A stretch of 64,000 nt of DNA from positions 34,441,001 through 34,505,000 of the forward strand of contig NC_092580.1 in assembly GCF_037975245.1 (NCBI RefSeq), in the 5' to 3' direction. This document shows positions 25,671-36,600 of this stretch, one piece after another. Position numbers and translations under genes: made by a program. Under the pieces are notes generated by a model, which was not told where the DNA came from, did not search any database, and saw nothing but the letters and a program-made list of their open reading frames with translations. Numbering within the stretch: position 1 is the first letter of the stretch; each line of letters starts with the position of its first letter. Source of the DNA: Apostichopus japonicus. Its lineage: Eukaryota > Echinodermata > Holothuroidea > Aspidochirotida > Stichopodidae.

Positions 25671-28600
25671 CATAATAGTAAACTATATCAATTGGATCTT
25701 CCCAACCACCATATTTCTAATAATAATAATCATCATAAAAAATAATTTTCATTAATAACTAATAGGCCCTGTTATCACTTTTAGTAATCCGACGGTATCT
25801 TTTTCTAACAAACTATTAAAGCTAAAAGCTCATGCAAAGCCTTTTGGATGTTTATGCCACTTTCCATAAAAAATTGATATAAGCCTTCCATTGACACAAT
25901 TGTGATACATATGATGTTTGGTGCTATTTAAACGTACCTAGAAGGTCTGCATAATAATTGATACACTCTATAGTTTCTGCGAGAACAAATAGTAATCCTT
26001 GGTAAATTAATTGTAACAAAAAAGTAATCAACAAGTCCAATGGCATCCCCTCCACCCCCCCCCCCCCCCGCCCAAAGTCTCAGGCAAGGTAAAGGCAACC
26101 CAGGTCCAACTCCTCAGCAAAATGGACTGAGTCCAGATAGCGTGAATTCGAAAGACGGGTTAATCAATTACAATTAGATTTTGCACAATACTCGGTAGGT
26201 TTGATTAAATTCATGACCGACCTCAAAACGTTCGCATAAAATTAAATTGGCTTAATATATTTATGTTATCATTAAATTATTTAAATGGAAATTCATATGC
26301 TACAAGTCAGTAATAAATTTGACGATAATTACAACTTGTACCATTACAGCTTCATAAAGAGATAAAATCAATGTGTTTACCTTTCAATTAAAAGACACAG
26401 AAAATTCAGTAAGATTCACAGGGCTCAGTAAATCTCCAGTATTCACCAATCTTTATCTGAACGATTCAGTTTTAGCATTCATTACAGCATGTGCTTACAA
26501 TACAGGTTGTACATGGACAGCTGCGTAAAGATTGCTGAGGTCTGAAACCCTCATCGCACTATCATCGCACTCACCACAGCACAGCGTACAAGAAGCTGAT
26601 AAATTTGCGGGTACAAAATAGCAATCAAAACTTACGCAAACTGTACTTAACTGACTCACTGAAGAAATGAATCTGAAAGCACTTAAAATATCAAATTATC
26701 GTTAATAAGAAAACAGAAGCATTACCTTTTATTACACAGCAGCGATCCGCAGGTCAATACACAACTCCAGCTAAGCTAGTCAAGATAGCTGATCTACCAG
26801 GGAAGGGAAAAGATAACAATGCACTGCTAACAGATAAGAATGGTCGTGTCGAGAATTTACTAAGACACTCCCCCTTATACTGCATATCGGCGATGTAATT
26901 GTATTTAGTACGTCTGGACAAATTGGGAACGTAAGCGTCTTTCGTGTGTGCTCTTCGATCGATCCGTTAATGGATTCAGAGACACGTCTGTAACATTAAA
27001 TCACTCGTTTTTTAGCCGCGGAGAGATTGCGTAGCTTTCCTTCCTCGTCCGCTGTTACAAATTGAGTGATTCAATAACTCAAGTGAAAGGATTACAGCCT
27101 ATTTACGGGTGACTATATATCGAGCCATAGGCATACCCCGAGTCACTCATCAAGTGTAGGCGATACATGGTTAGAGTTACTCTCCCTTATTGATTTCTAT
27201 TTCTTTGCTACATTGCACAATAGACGGTTCACAAAGCCAGGCGGGCAGGCAATCAGACGATTAGGGGGACTGCTGGTCTCTTTAACCAAAAAACAATTAA
27301 TAAATTTAATAATAGCCAGAATCATTTGTTTACCTTTTCACGCAGCGCTCTGACATAAATAAACATAAAACAAACTTAATTACAATACTAAAATGTGAAG
27401 CAATGACTAAGAATGGCCTGGTTCAAATTGTTACTGCCAAACAAGACATTCTACTATGTGTTTGTGTAGTAGCATCGGACATGAATTTTTTTCAGTTGAG
27501 AGGAAGGAGCGGCAAGTATACCGTTAGTAATAATATTTCATGTTTGCTGGCTGTGAACATTTCTCGATACGTTTTACCTTAGGCGTTTACATCACTGTTC
27601 AAGTAGAGCCGTTGTGGTAAGGCTTCTGATATAAACTGAACTACGTTAGCTAGTATAACTGCATGCGTGCTATTAGTACAGCAAGGCACGCCGGATCGAT
27701 GATAACACAGAAAATTACAATTCTTGATGATATGTAACATTTCTTCTTCGATCGATCATTTTAGCTTACCACGTACAAATAAATCAAACAAATATTAAAT
27801 TTGCTTGCATCCTAATCGCAAACTTGTCTCCATTTACATAATATTATACTGTGTATATGTATATATTTGTTCACTGAAAAAAAAATAGCAATTTGAATGG
27901 GCTGTGACTTCAACTATAACATAAGGCTGGCTTACGCATCAACAGATGCAACGTGTACAATTTAACAATCAATGTAATTACTTCGGCGTTTAAAGAAAAC
28001 TAATGCGTACCATTTTCATTTATTATTCACGAATATAAATATATGAAATTTGTTTAAAAACAGGAGTATAGGGAAAAATATTTAGTCATGCTTACTTTTA
28101 AACAAACAAATATTTTATTAATAATTTATTAGCTATATGTTTGTTTCAAAGTAAGAATGACTAAATATCAAAGGTTCAAGTGTATATGTTTGTATGTTTG
28201 AATAACACTTGCAGCACGTTAAATTTAGACAACAGAATTTCTGGTTGTATATGTTAATCCAAGTGTACTATTCAGTACGTGGTAGTAAGCTCAACGGTTT
28301 GGGAGTGGAAAGTGGTGACCGGGAAGGCAGGGAAAGGTGGGAGGGGACCCGCAAGGGGTAGACGCGGGGGGGGGGGGCATATGAGCATGTGGACGCTACG
28401 TGTGATCAAGCATGATAAGGAAACAAGATTTTATGGAACAGAGATAACCTAGAAATAGCTATTACCGCACGTTAAAACTGCATTTTGAGTTGCACTTGCC
28501 ATATCGTGTACTGTGACGTCATACTTGATTGTTAACGAACGGATAAGGCACCTGAAAACATAATTTATTTCTGTCTTTGAGTCTACAAAATCGCTCGAGG

Positions 28601-29412
28601 GGATATGGAATTAGGTAAACACGTCAGAGATTTCCCAAATGAACAAAAAGGGTGGATTAACTAAAATTTGTCTTGGGTCGCAGCATGTTTTAATGTTGTA
28701 TTTAACTGCTAATAACTCCATAGTTAGGAGCAGTGAGATGGTTGTAAATACATAGATATATCAAATTTGATTGAGGTCAATTTGGTATATATGCCGTGGC
28801 ATGATCAAAAAGATAAAGTTACAACACAGCTCGATATACATCTCTATTACTATATTGACTGAATGTAAATGCGAATCAAAACAATAGTAAACAAAGAATA
28901 CCGTTTAATTCGGGAATGCGGCTGCGCGAGGTATCTATGGGTAGCTTGGGCGTATGCTGATACCTAAAGTAAAATCTTATAAGAAACTTTACTATTCCAA
29001 CAATCCTGTTACTGGCTCCAGAGGGATTTCAAATTCGGAGGGGGGGGGGGGAGGAATGAAAAATGTCACCAGACTGATCTAAAATGGGGGTTGGAACCTT
29101 AATGGAAGGGCCAGTGGCGAATCAAGGGTAAGGAGGGAGTGCTGCCCGGGCCCACTCCCACTTGCGGGGTCCAGCGGTCACCCCCTAAGAAAAACAATAA
29201 AACTTGAAACGTCAAATGGTGCTTTCTGGGTCATATTTAAGTTATCATTAAGTTCTATATAACTAGCTCAAAACACAAGATTGTCATAAGAGATAATCAT
29301 TAACACAAAATTCGGCAGATTAATATAAGCATGTGCCTGAATCATTATGCGAGGGTTAGAGGTCTAACTCTTCTCCGGCTGAATGCAAAATATCCCCTGA
29401 ATGAACCATACT
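25670..29412. other. No gene; isolated hAT-like end
   Basis: Mostly AT-rich, unrecognised DNA with C-runs and G-runs at 26056-26069, 28367-28378 and 29039-29051. At 29112 the sequence CAGTGGCGAATCAAGGG looks like a left hAT terminus, but no right end is found before the next element. Confidence 0.45.
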
Positions 29413-30479
29413 CAGGGGCGTCGTGCGAAAATATTTTGGGGGGGGGGCCGTGAGCAGGTGATGACTATCTAAGCGGAGCGCCACCACAGGTTGGCGCACA
29501 GCGTACAAGAAAATTTTTCGTCTGGCAGACCCCTCAGATATGCAGGAAACGGCACTCCCCGTGCCTTATGACAGTAAGCAACACCCCTAAAATTGATAAA
29601 AATTTCCGGCAATTTTTTATTTTGGGAAATATTCTCGAAGGAAGTGATCGCCATTTATTCCACAGTTTACCAATTCCTCGTCTCCAAGAAGCGCCCAAAA
29701 TTTAAGAAATCGAAACATTTTTGTGTTGGCTGATCCATGATCGCCGCCCATGCCCGTGAGAAGCGGTGACTGGGTGAAGAAAAAGCTATGCCGTTTGAAA
29801 ACATGGGCAGAAAAAGCGAAAGTAGCGAAACCTATTTCCAGGTTAATTGTGACTGTATTTGAAATGATTATTATTATTCATTTTTTTCGAAACTACGTAT
29901 CAGATCATGATGAAAATTTATCCTGGTGGACCTTTTAGCGAACTGATTGCATTACTTAAGAAGAAGTTCACATGGAGTCCCATAATCTCTGTTCACTACA
30001 TTTATCTTAACTTTCCGAACTTTGTTACAGGCTTAGAAAACGATTAAAAAATTTGCCATTTTCCATGGAAAATTGACTGACTTTGGCAAAGGTAACGGGT
30101 TGCACTTACTCTGGGACTATATATAATATTGTTCAACGATGGCAGCGTTGATGGCACATTTGGTTCATTAGTTATCAACCAGTAATTATTTAACTGTTTC
30201 GATTGACTGAATATCAACAATTAACAACCATTGACCAAGCAGTCAACCGAAGCTTACATATTCACATATTCAAAGGCAATGGCATTACTAATCCCGATAT
30301 GTCGTCTTTGAGGTGTGTGGAAAATCCGCAACGACCATCAAAGAGCAATTGACTATTTAGTCTACTTTTCGATTTCGAAAACACTTTTTTTTTTAATTAT
30401 GACAAAATTTTACGATACCTTTGACAAAATTTGGGGGGGGGGGGCTGTGCCCTGGGCCCCAATGGGCACGACGCCACTG
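29413..30479. mobile_element. hAT-type non-autonomous element (1,067 bp)
   Basis: The left end CAGGGGCGTCGTGC and the right end, reverse complement CAGTGGCGTCGTGCCC, are inverted. The flanking 8-bp duplication is ACCATACT (29405-29412) against ACCATACC (30480-30487). G-runs sit just inside both ends. No transposase frame was recognised in the interior. Confidence 0.85.
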
Positions 30480-30487
30480 ACCATACC

Positions 30488-31284
30488 CCCGACTAACTGG
30501 GGGGGTTCATGTTCATTTGTTGATGTTTAAGGTGTTGTTGCATGGACAATCTAGCAGGTACTTGTTGTAGTAGGTGTTGGCCGATTTTAAAATCAATAAC
30601 GACCAAGATGTGAAAATTATAATGGGGCATTAGGTCCACTCTGGAACTGTAGGTTGAAAGGACTTGCATTATATATATCATGTTACCCAAAACTTCGTAA
30701 TTAAATGTGTTGTGGTTAATCAACCCCGTCCACCCCAGCGCCTCATCGCCAATAATTGAGAATGTATCATTACTCTTGTTGCGTGTATGTGATAATTTCG
30801 TCCCGTGCGATAACATTTAGGTGGATAGTACTGACGCACAGTGAATGCAATCAATCTTAAACAGACATAGTCAAATTCTGCGAAAGCTTCAATAAAGAAA
30901 AAAATGTAACCTTATATTAACAGAATGTTCATTCATTGTTGCTATGACAACTCGATAATGGTAGAATTCGTGAGGCGTTTCTTAGAATTGATTGAACTTA
31001 ATTGGCAAAGAAAAATGAATTATGGACGCGTGTTTATTCATGCATGGTGCGTAAAAATAGCTGTTGTTATATTTCCGTTCAATGGCACACGACATGTTAT
31101 AAAATGAAGAGAACCGCATAAAATCAATGAAAGTTATTTAACGAATCATTCGGGCAATGAGAGAAAAATATTGATTAAATCAAAACCAAGATATCAGAAA
31201 ACAAATGGTTATTGTATTAATTCATGATTTACGTGTAAGTTACGGCGGCTGCCATGGCAACATAATTAATGACCTGTCATATGT
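30488..31284. other. No gene recognised
   Basis: Non-coding spacer before the BEL element. Its last 14 bases (31285-31298) are described with the polypurine-tract entry. Confidence 0.5.
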
Positions 31285-31298
31285 GAAGAAGGGGAGAA
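31285..31298 (+). other. Extra polypurine tract upstream of the BEL 5' LTR
   Basis: GAAGAAGGGGAGAA directly precedes the 5' LTR. It is identical to the polypurine tract at 42993-43006 that precedes the 3' LTR. A 5' LTR is normally preceded by host DNA, so this needs explaining. Confidence 0.7.
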
Positions 31299-31504
31299 TG
31301 TTCTGAAGGATTTAAAAACGAGAGTAAAGGGCGCTAGGTTTGGAATTGAGATATAAAAAAGTTGTGATTAAGGGTCAAAGGTGAATGAGAGTAAAAAAAA
31401 ACAAGTTTACAGATGGCGTTTGAATCCGTGAGATGATCGACAAATACAGTAGAGAGAATCAAAAAAAATCCTTGTTCAGATTGATTATTGTTTACGTAAG
31501 AACA
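31299..31504 (+). repeat. BEL 5' LTR
   Basis: Begins TGTTCT and ends AGAACA, a short inverted repeat typical of LTRs. About 98% identical by eye to 43007-43211; differences are GATTTAA against GATATAA and A-run changes. It contains a TATAAAAA box at about 31354. Confidence 0.92.
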
Positions 31505-31507
31505 AAA

Positions 31508-31522
31508 TGGTAGCAGAGCGAG
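31508..31522 (+). other. BEL candidate primer-binding site
   Basis: TGGTAGCAGAGCGAG begins three bases after the LTR end. TGG (complement of CCA) at this position is expected of a tRNA primer site; I could not name the tRNA with confidence. Confidence 0.5.
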
Positions 31523-31821
31523 GTTGGAAACATGTGAATCATAGTTTCCAAAAGTCATAAAACGAACGGGTGACCGCGGATTTACTGGATTGTTTTTTCG
31601 AACATGCATAAAGTTCGACCAACGAGAAAAGCTACGATAGGACTAGCGTAGGCCCGAAGCTGCCAAAGTGTACGGGTAACTGTGGCTGTGTACCAGTATG
31701 ACCGTCAGTCGAAGATGGACAGTCGAGGTAAAATATTTATGCCAACTATGAATAAAGCTGGCAGACATCGTAACATTCTCAAACTTAAATGCAAAACTGT
31801 GAGTAAAGTTAGCAATATTAA

Positions 31822-32302
31822 TCAGGGTGACATTGCATACCAATAGGCTACAAATTAGATATGTCAGAGTGACATAACTCAATGTAAGGTTGATATGTCA
31901 GAGTGACATTCCTCAGCGCAGTTAGATATGTCAGAGTGACATTCCTGAAAAAAGCAAGACAAAATAGACAAGTCAGAGTGACAATTCCGTGCTAGTGATG
32001 TTAATTAATCATACATACATCAACGTGACATTTTGTTACATGATACCAATGGATCGTCAGAGTGACATTTTCCACTGGTCTCGCCTCAATGGATTAGTGT
32101 GGCAGAGCAATGCCTTGTGCTAGCTGTGGATAAGGTTAATAAAGTCGGAACATTTTAAGTTGTTCTAATAAAATATCTCAGCGGGACATTTCGGATAATA
32201 CAACAGGGATATCAGCGGGATATTTCTATCGATGCTAACTAGATACGTCAGAGTGACATTGAATTGCCGACTGTCAATAAGTTGGTGACCAGATTGACAT
32301 TT
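31822..32302 (+). promoter_or_regulatory. Array of hyphenated palindromes (GTCA-GAG-TGAC-A) in the BEL leader
   Basis: Six exact copies of GTCAGAGTGACA start at 31863, 31897, 31930, 31972, 32056 and 32247. At least four or five degenerate ones are present (TCAGGGTGACATT near 31822, CGTGACATT near 32024, TCAGCGGGACATT near 32178, and near 32212 and 32290). GTCA and TGAC are inverted half-sites around a 3-base spacer. All are in the same orientation between the LTR and the gag start, with irregular 33-84 bp spacing. Clustered protein sites in a leader recall the Su(Hw) array of the Drosophila gypsy element; the factor here is unknown. Confidence 0.7.
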
Positions 32303-32348
32303 TCTTAGCAATATAAGTGATTACTTTTCAACATAATACCACCAAAAT

Positions 32349-32850
32349 ATGGATGAATTGAAACAATTGCGTAGAAACAAGAAGAGTCAACTGACTCGAA
32401 CACTAAATAACTGTATCAGGTTGATACAGGAGGAAGAAAAAGACTCAGAGTTGATTGCGGAACAGCTAAAAAAGGCAGAAGACCATTTCAACAAATTAGA
32501 AGAGATTTATGAACAAATCGTTTCTACCATCAAAGATGATGAGGCCTTCGTAGAAGCGGAGAAGTGGATGGTGGAAGTGGAGAAAAACTTTTGGAAGATG
32601 GTGACCGAAATTAGATCAGCTCTTAGGAACACTGCTGCACCGGTAACAGAAACCTTACCCGAGGGACCTGATCTGGTAGGGGAATCTTCTCCAGGAACGA
32701 GTATGATAGCAGACAGACAATTGCAACCAACTACGGACCAACAAGCAACAGCAGGACAACTGCAACAAACTATTGATCAACAAATGTCAATGGACGGACG
32801 ATTGCCGCACACAACGGATCAACGAGCAGTGGCGTCAGATGGACACCAAC
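32349..32850 (+). pseudogene. BEL gag N-terminal part, cut by gypsy insertion
   Basis: ATG at 32349 opens a lysine/glutamate-rich, probably coiled-coil region (residues ~1-95), followed by a Thr/Gln-rich linker with TDQ repeats. This composition is usual at the N terminus of BEL gag. After 32850 the frame runs into gypsy LTR sequence and stops at 32897. The interrupted frame resumes in phase after the gypsy and one copy of the target site (37673 onward), so gag was open when gypsy landed. Confidence 0.8.
32846..32850 (+). other. Gypsy target-site duplication, left copy
   Basis: CCAAC, repeated at 37668-37672 directly after the 3' LTR. Five bases is a usual duplication length for Ty3/gypsy. 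Confidence 0.85.
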
Positions 32851-33100
32851 TGTTGGATAGTTACTTAGCGCCACCAAATAATCTGTTTACGATATAGTTT
32901 GATATATGTTAATTTATGCATACCTTAATTTGAATGGTATGGTTTGTGTTATGTAACGTCTACCAAGGTTTCTTGGAGAACACGTTCTTGTTAAAAGCTC
33001 ACAATACATTACGTTAACCGTTTAGACGGATCATTTGCGTTACACTGTTTTGTGAAGTATTCCTATAAGTTTGTTAGGTTGTCCCGGGACCGACACAACA
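32851..33100 (+). repeat. Gypsy 5' LTR
   Basis: 250 bp, TGTTGGATAG to CGACACAACA, beginning TGTTG and ending CAACA. Base-for-base the same as 37418-37667 on my reading. Confidence 0.95.
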
Positions 33101-33102
33101 AC

Positions 33103-33118
33103 TGGCGACGAGGATGGG
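33103..33118 (+). other. Gypsy primer-binding site, tRNA-Ser
   Basis: TGGCGACGAGGATGGG is the exact complement of the 3' end of an animal tRNA-Ser(GCU) including CCA, two bases after the LTR. Mag-group elements are known to use tRNA-Ser. Confidence 0.85.
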
Positions 33119-33176
33119 ATGGTCGGAAATAAAACCTAAGTTCTAAAAAGAGTTCTTACCGGGAGAAGGAGAAACT

Positions 33177-33647
33177 ATGGCTTCCAGCATGTTAAAAGTG
33201 GAGATTTATGATCCTGATGTGGAAATTTGGGAATCATACGAGGAACGTTTGATACTGTTTTTCCAAGCAAATGAAGTAGAGGATGATAAAAAGAAAGTGG
33301 CGATACTTTTATCTTCAATGGGAGCAAAAGGCTATGGACTTTTGAAAAATCTTGTATCGCCAGACAAGCCATCATCGAAGAAGTTTGACGAAATTTGTGG
33401 GACTTTGAGGGAATACTACAATCCCAAACCCCCAGTTTTATTGGAGAGATTCCGATTTTACAACTACAACCAGAGCTCGTCAACTACAATTGCAGAGTTT
33501 TTAGCCGAACTAAAGAGAATGACTAGCACGTGTAATTTCGGAAGTTTCCTGAAGGATGCACTGCGTGACCGGTTCGTTTGCGGGATTTATGACAACAATA
33601 TCCAAAAAAAGGCTCTTGTCGGAAGACGATTCACTAACGCTGGATAA
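33177..33647 (+). CDS. gag: Gypsy gag (capsid part)
   Basis: 156 residues from the first ATG after the primer site. The body is a capsid-like segment with WESYEERLILFFQAN near the start and FDEICGTLREYYNPKP and DALRDRFVCGI further on, as in Mag-type gag. The nucleocapsid knuckles are not in this frame: after a run of seven A at 33604-33610 the similarity continues in the -1 frame (KRLLSED onward, in the next entry), and this frame stops at 33647. The run plus G reads A AAA AAG in phase, a classic -1 slippery heptamer. It may be used for frameshifting, or it may be a one-base insertion in a six-A tract. Confidence 0.85.
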   Translation: MASSMLKVEIYDPDVEIWESYEERLILFFQANEVEDDKKKVAILLSSMGAKGYGLLKNLVSPDKPSSKKFDEICGTLREYYNPKPPVLLERFRFYNYNQSSSTTIAEFLAELKRMTSTCNFGSFLKDALRDRFVCGIYDNNIQKKALVGRRFTNAG

Positions 33648-36600
33648 TGCCGTGAAAATTTCCATGAGTATGGAGTCCGCCGCCAAAAACGCAGCTATTA
33701 TCAAGGAAGGGTCTGCCAGCGTTCATCACGTGGCATCTAAGCCAACGAGTCATCGAGTGTTCTGTTCGTGCTGCGGTAAACCAGGACATTTTAAAAAGGA
33801 CTGTCATTATAAGGACTATAAGTGTCATATTTGTGATTGTGTTGGACATTTAAAGGCTGTTTGCAGGCGAAATTCAGATGTAAGTAAACCACGTGATAAG
33901 GAACGTAATTCTAAGCATAGGTCAAGTAAAAAGAGTAAACATAGTTCGAGAATTAAGGAAGTAAATCAAACCCCTGAATATGATTCTAGTAGTAGTGTTG
34001 AAGATAGTGGTGACGAAGACGTCACAGTTTACTATGTAAAGTTACTTGCGTCAAGCAAACCAATTGAAGTTCAAGTTGAAATTGAAAACCAAAAGATAAC
34101 TATGGAATTAGATACGGGGGCTGGCGTTTCCCTAATTCCAAACGATATGTTTGTTAAGGCACTGTCGCCTAAGGTCGACATTAAACCTACGAAGGTTGTT
34201 TTGAAAACATTTACAGGAGAGAAGATACCTGTAAAAGGAAAATGTAGCGTTAAAGTTAAGTATAATGGAATCGAAAAAGCATTGCCATTGTTTGTCATTG
34301 AAGGGAATGGTCCCGCCCTTTTGGGTCGTAATTGGTTGGAACACTTGCCTTTAAATTGGCAAGAAATCAATCGTGTGTATTTGTCACCAAAAGACAAAGT
34401 CAATGAGATATTGTCTGGTAGTAACGTACTTAATAAGAAATTGGGTACAGTCAAAGGCATCCAAGCGAAACTTAGGATAAAACCTGATGCAACACCTAAA
34501 TTTTACAAACCAAGGCCCATGCCTCTAGCTATCAAGGATAAGGTATCAGAAGAGCTAAATAGACTAGTGAAGGAGGGTGTGCTAGAAAAAGTTGATTTTT
34601 CTGATTGGGCCGCCCCAATTGTCCCAGTGAGAAAAGGGGATGGTAATATCCGGGTTTGCGGGGACTTCAAGGTCACAATTAACCCAGCAATGCACCAACA
34701 AGAATATCCTTTGCCCCGTCCCGACGAGTTATTTGCACAGCTGCAGGGTGGTCAAAAGTTCTCAAAACTAGACTTGTCAAATGCATACTTGCAAATAGTT
34801 TTAGATCCCGATTCCAGAAAATATGTTACGATCAACACCCATTTAGGTCTTTTTCAGTATACAAGACTACCGTTTGGAGTAAGCTCCGCCCCTGCAATTT
34901 TTCAACAATGCATGGACCAAATTTTGGGTGGGTTAAATGGGGTGGGTTGCTATCTAGACGATATTATCGTCACTGGTAAAACTGACGAAGAACATTTAAG
35001 GAACTTGGGTCAGGTAGTCAAGAAACTCGACGAGGTTGGTTTGAGACTTAAGGAATCAAAGTGTTCATTTTTCCAGGACTCGATCGAGTATCTTGGTTTT
35101 ATTGTAGATGCTAAGGGCATTCACCCATCTCCTGCAAAAGTTGAGGCTGTTGTTAATGCCCCTGCTCCACAAAATAAGCAGGAACTGCAATCACTCATAG
35201 GGCTTATAAATTATTATCGTAAATTCATGCCAAATTTATCATCTGTTATGGCCCCAATGACGTCAGCTTTGCAATGTGACAAAAACTTTGTATGGTCTAG
35301 CGATTGTCAACAAGCATTTGAGGAGATTAAAGAAATTCTCACTTCCTCAAAAGTGCTCGTGTACTTTGACCCCTCTAAGGAGATTACGCTTTCAGTTGAT
35401 GCATCACCGTATGGTATTGGTGCAGTGATCTCACATTCAACTCCGGAAGGAGAGAAACCAATTGCATATGCTTCCAGAAAATTAACGAAAACTGAGCAAA
35501 ATTATTCTCAAATCGAAAGGGAGGCCCTAGCAATTGTTTATGGTGTGCGCATTTTCCACCAATATCTTTGTGGGAAGCGGTTCACTTTGTTTACCGATCA
35601 TAAGCCTTTGAAGTTTCTGTTTGGTCCTAACAAAGGCATCCCTGTGTTAGCCGCATCTAGATTGCAACGTTGGGCTATTCTTCTGAGTGGTTATGAATAT
35701 GATATTCAGTACCGTACATCCAAACAGAATGCAAATGTCGATTTCTTCTCTAGATTGCCAAATTCGAGCGCGCATACTAGTGACAAACTTAAAACAGTTG
35801 ATCAGTTTACTGTATTGTGGACGAATGAAGCAAATGATTTGAATCAGGCGCAAATTCAATCTTTACCTGTCAGCGCAAAAGAAATTGCAACAGCTACGAG
35901 TAGTGATCCTATTTTATCGAGGGTTAGACATTTTGTTCTGTATGGTTGGCCGGGAGAAAACTTAAACAAAGAAATGACGCCATATTTTAGTAAACAAAAT
36001 GAACTCTCCGTCGAAGGCAATTGTCTTTTATGGGGAATTCGTGTGATCATTCCTTCGAGTTACCGAGATCGCATTCTAAGCGAATTGCACGCCAGTCATC
36101 CCGGTATGGTAAGGATGAAGTCACTTGCTAGGATGCATGTATATTGGCCAGGTCTAGATTTGCAGATTGAGCAGCTTGTTGAATCGTGTAATGCATGTCA
36201 ATCAGTTCAATCTGTTCTCCCAAAGGTTGATGTAAATCCTTGGAAATGGCCCACCGCACCATGGCAACGTATTCACGTTGACTTTGCGGGTCCATTCCTC
36301 GGTCATATGTATTTGATAGTCGTAGACGCTCATTCAAAGTGGCCAGAGGTCATCCTAATGAAATCCACAACTGCTAATAAAACTATCAATGAATTGAGGA
36401 CCATATTTGCACGCTACGGCTTGCCAAAAGAGCTGGTATCAGATAATGGCCCCCAATTTATTGCTGAAGAGTTTACCGTCTTTTGCAAGCAAAATGGCAT
36501 TCGCCATATTAGAAGTGCTGTCAAACACCCAGCATCTAATGGCGAAGCAGAGCGCTTTGTTCGTACGTTTAAACAGGCAATGAAAAAATGTAAATTCGAG

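Noticed and set aside
25510-25755. 81-codon Tyr/Ile frame
   Set aside because: Translation of a (TA)n microsatellite.
31822-32302. CRISPR-like array of short palindromic repeats with unique spacers
   Set aside because: Spacing is irregular, repeats are 12 bp, and it lies in the leader of a eukaryotic retrotransposon; no associated genes.
32863-32897. C terminus of the 182-codon BEL gag frame
   Set aside because: The last codons are gypsy LTR sequence; the natural frame resumes after the gypsy.
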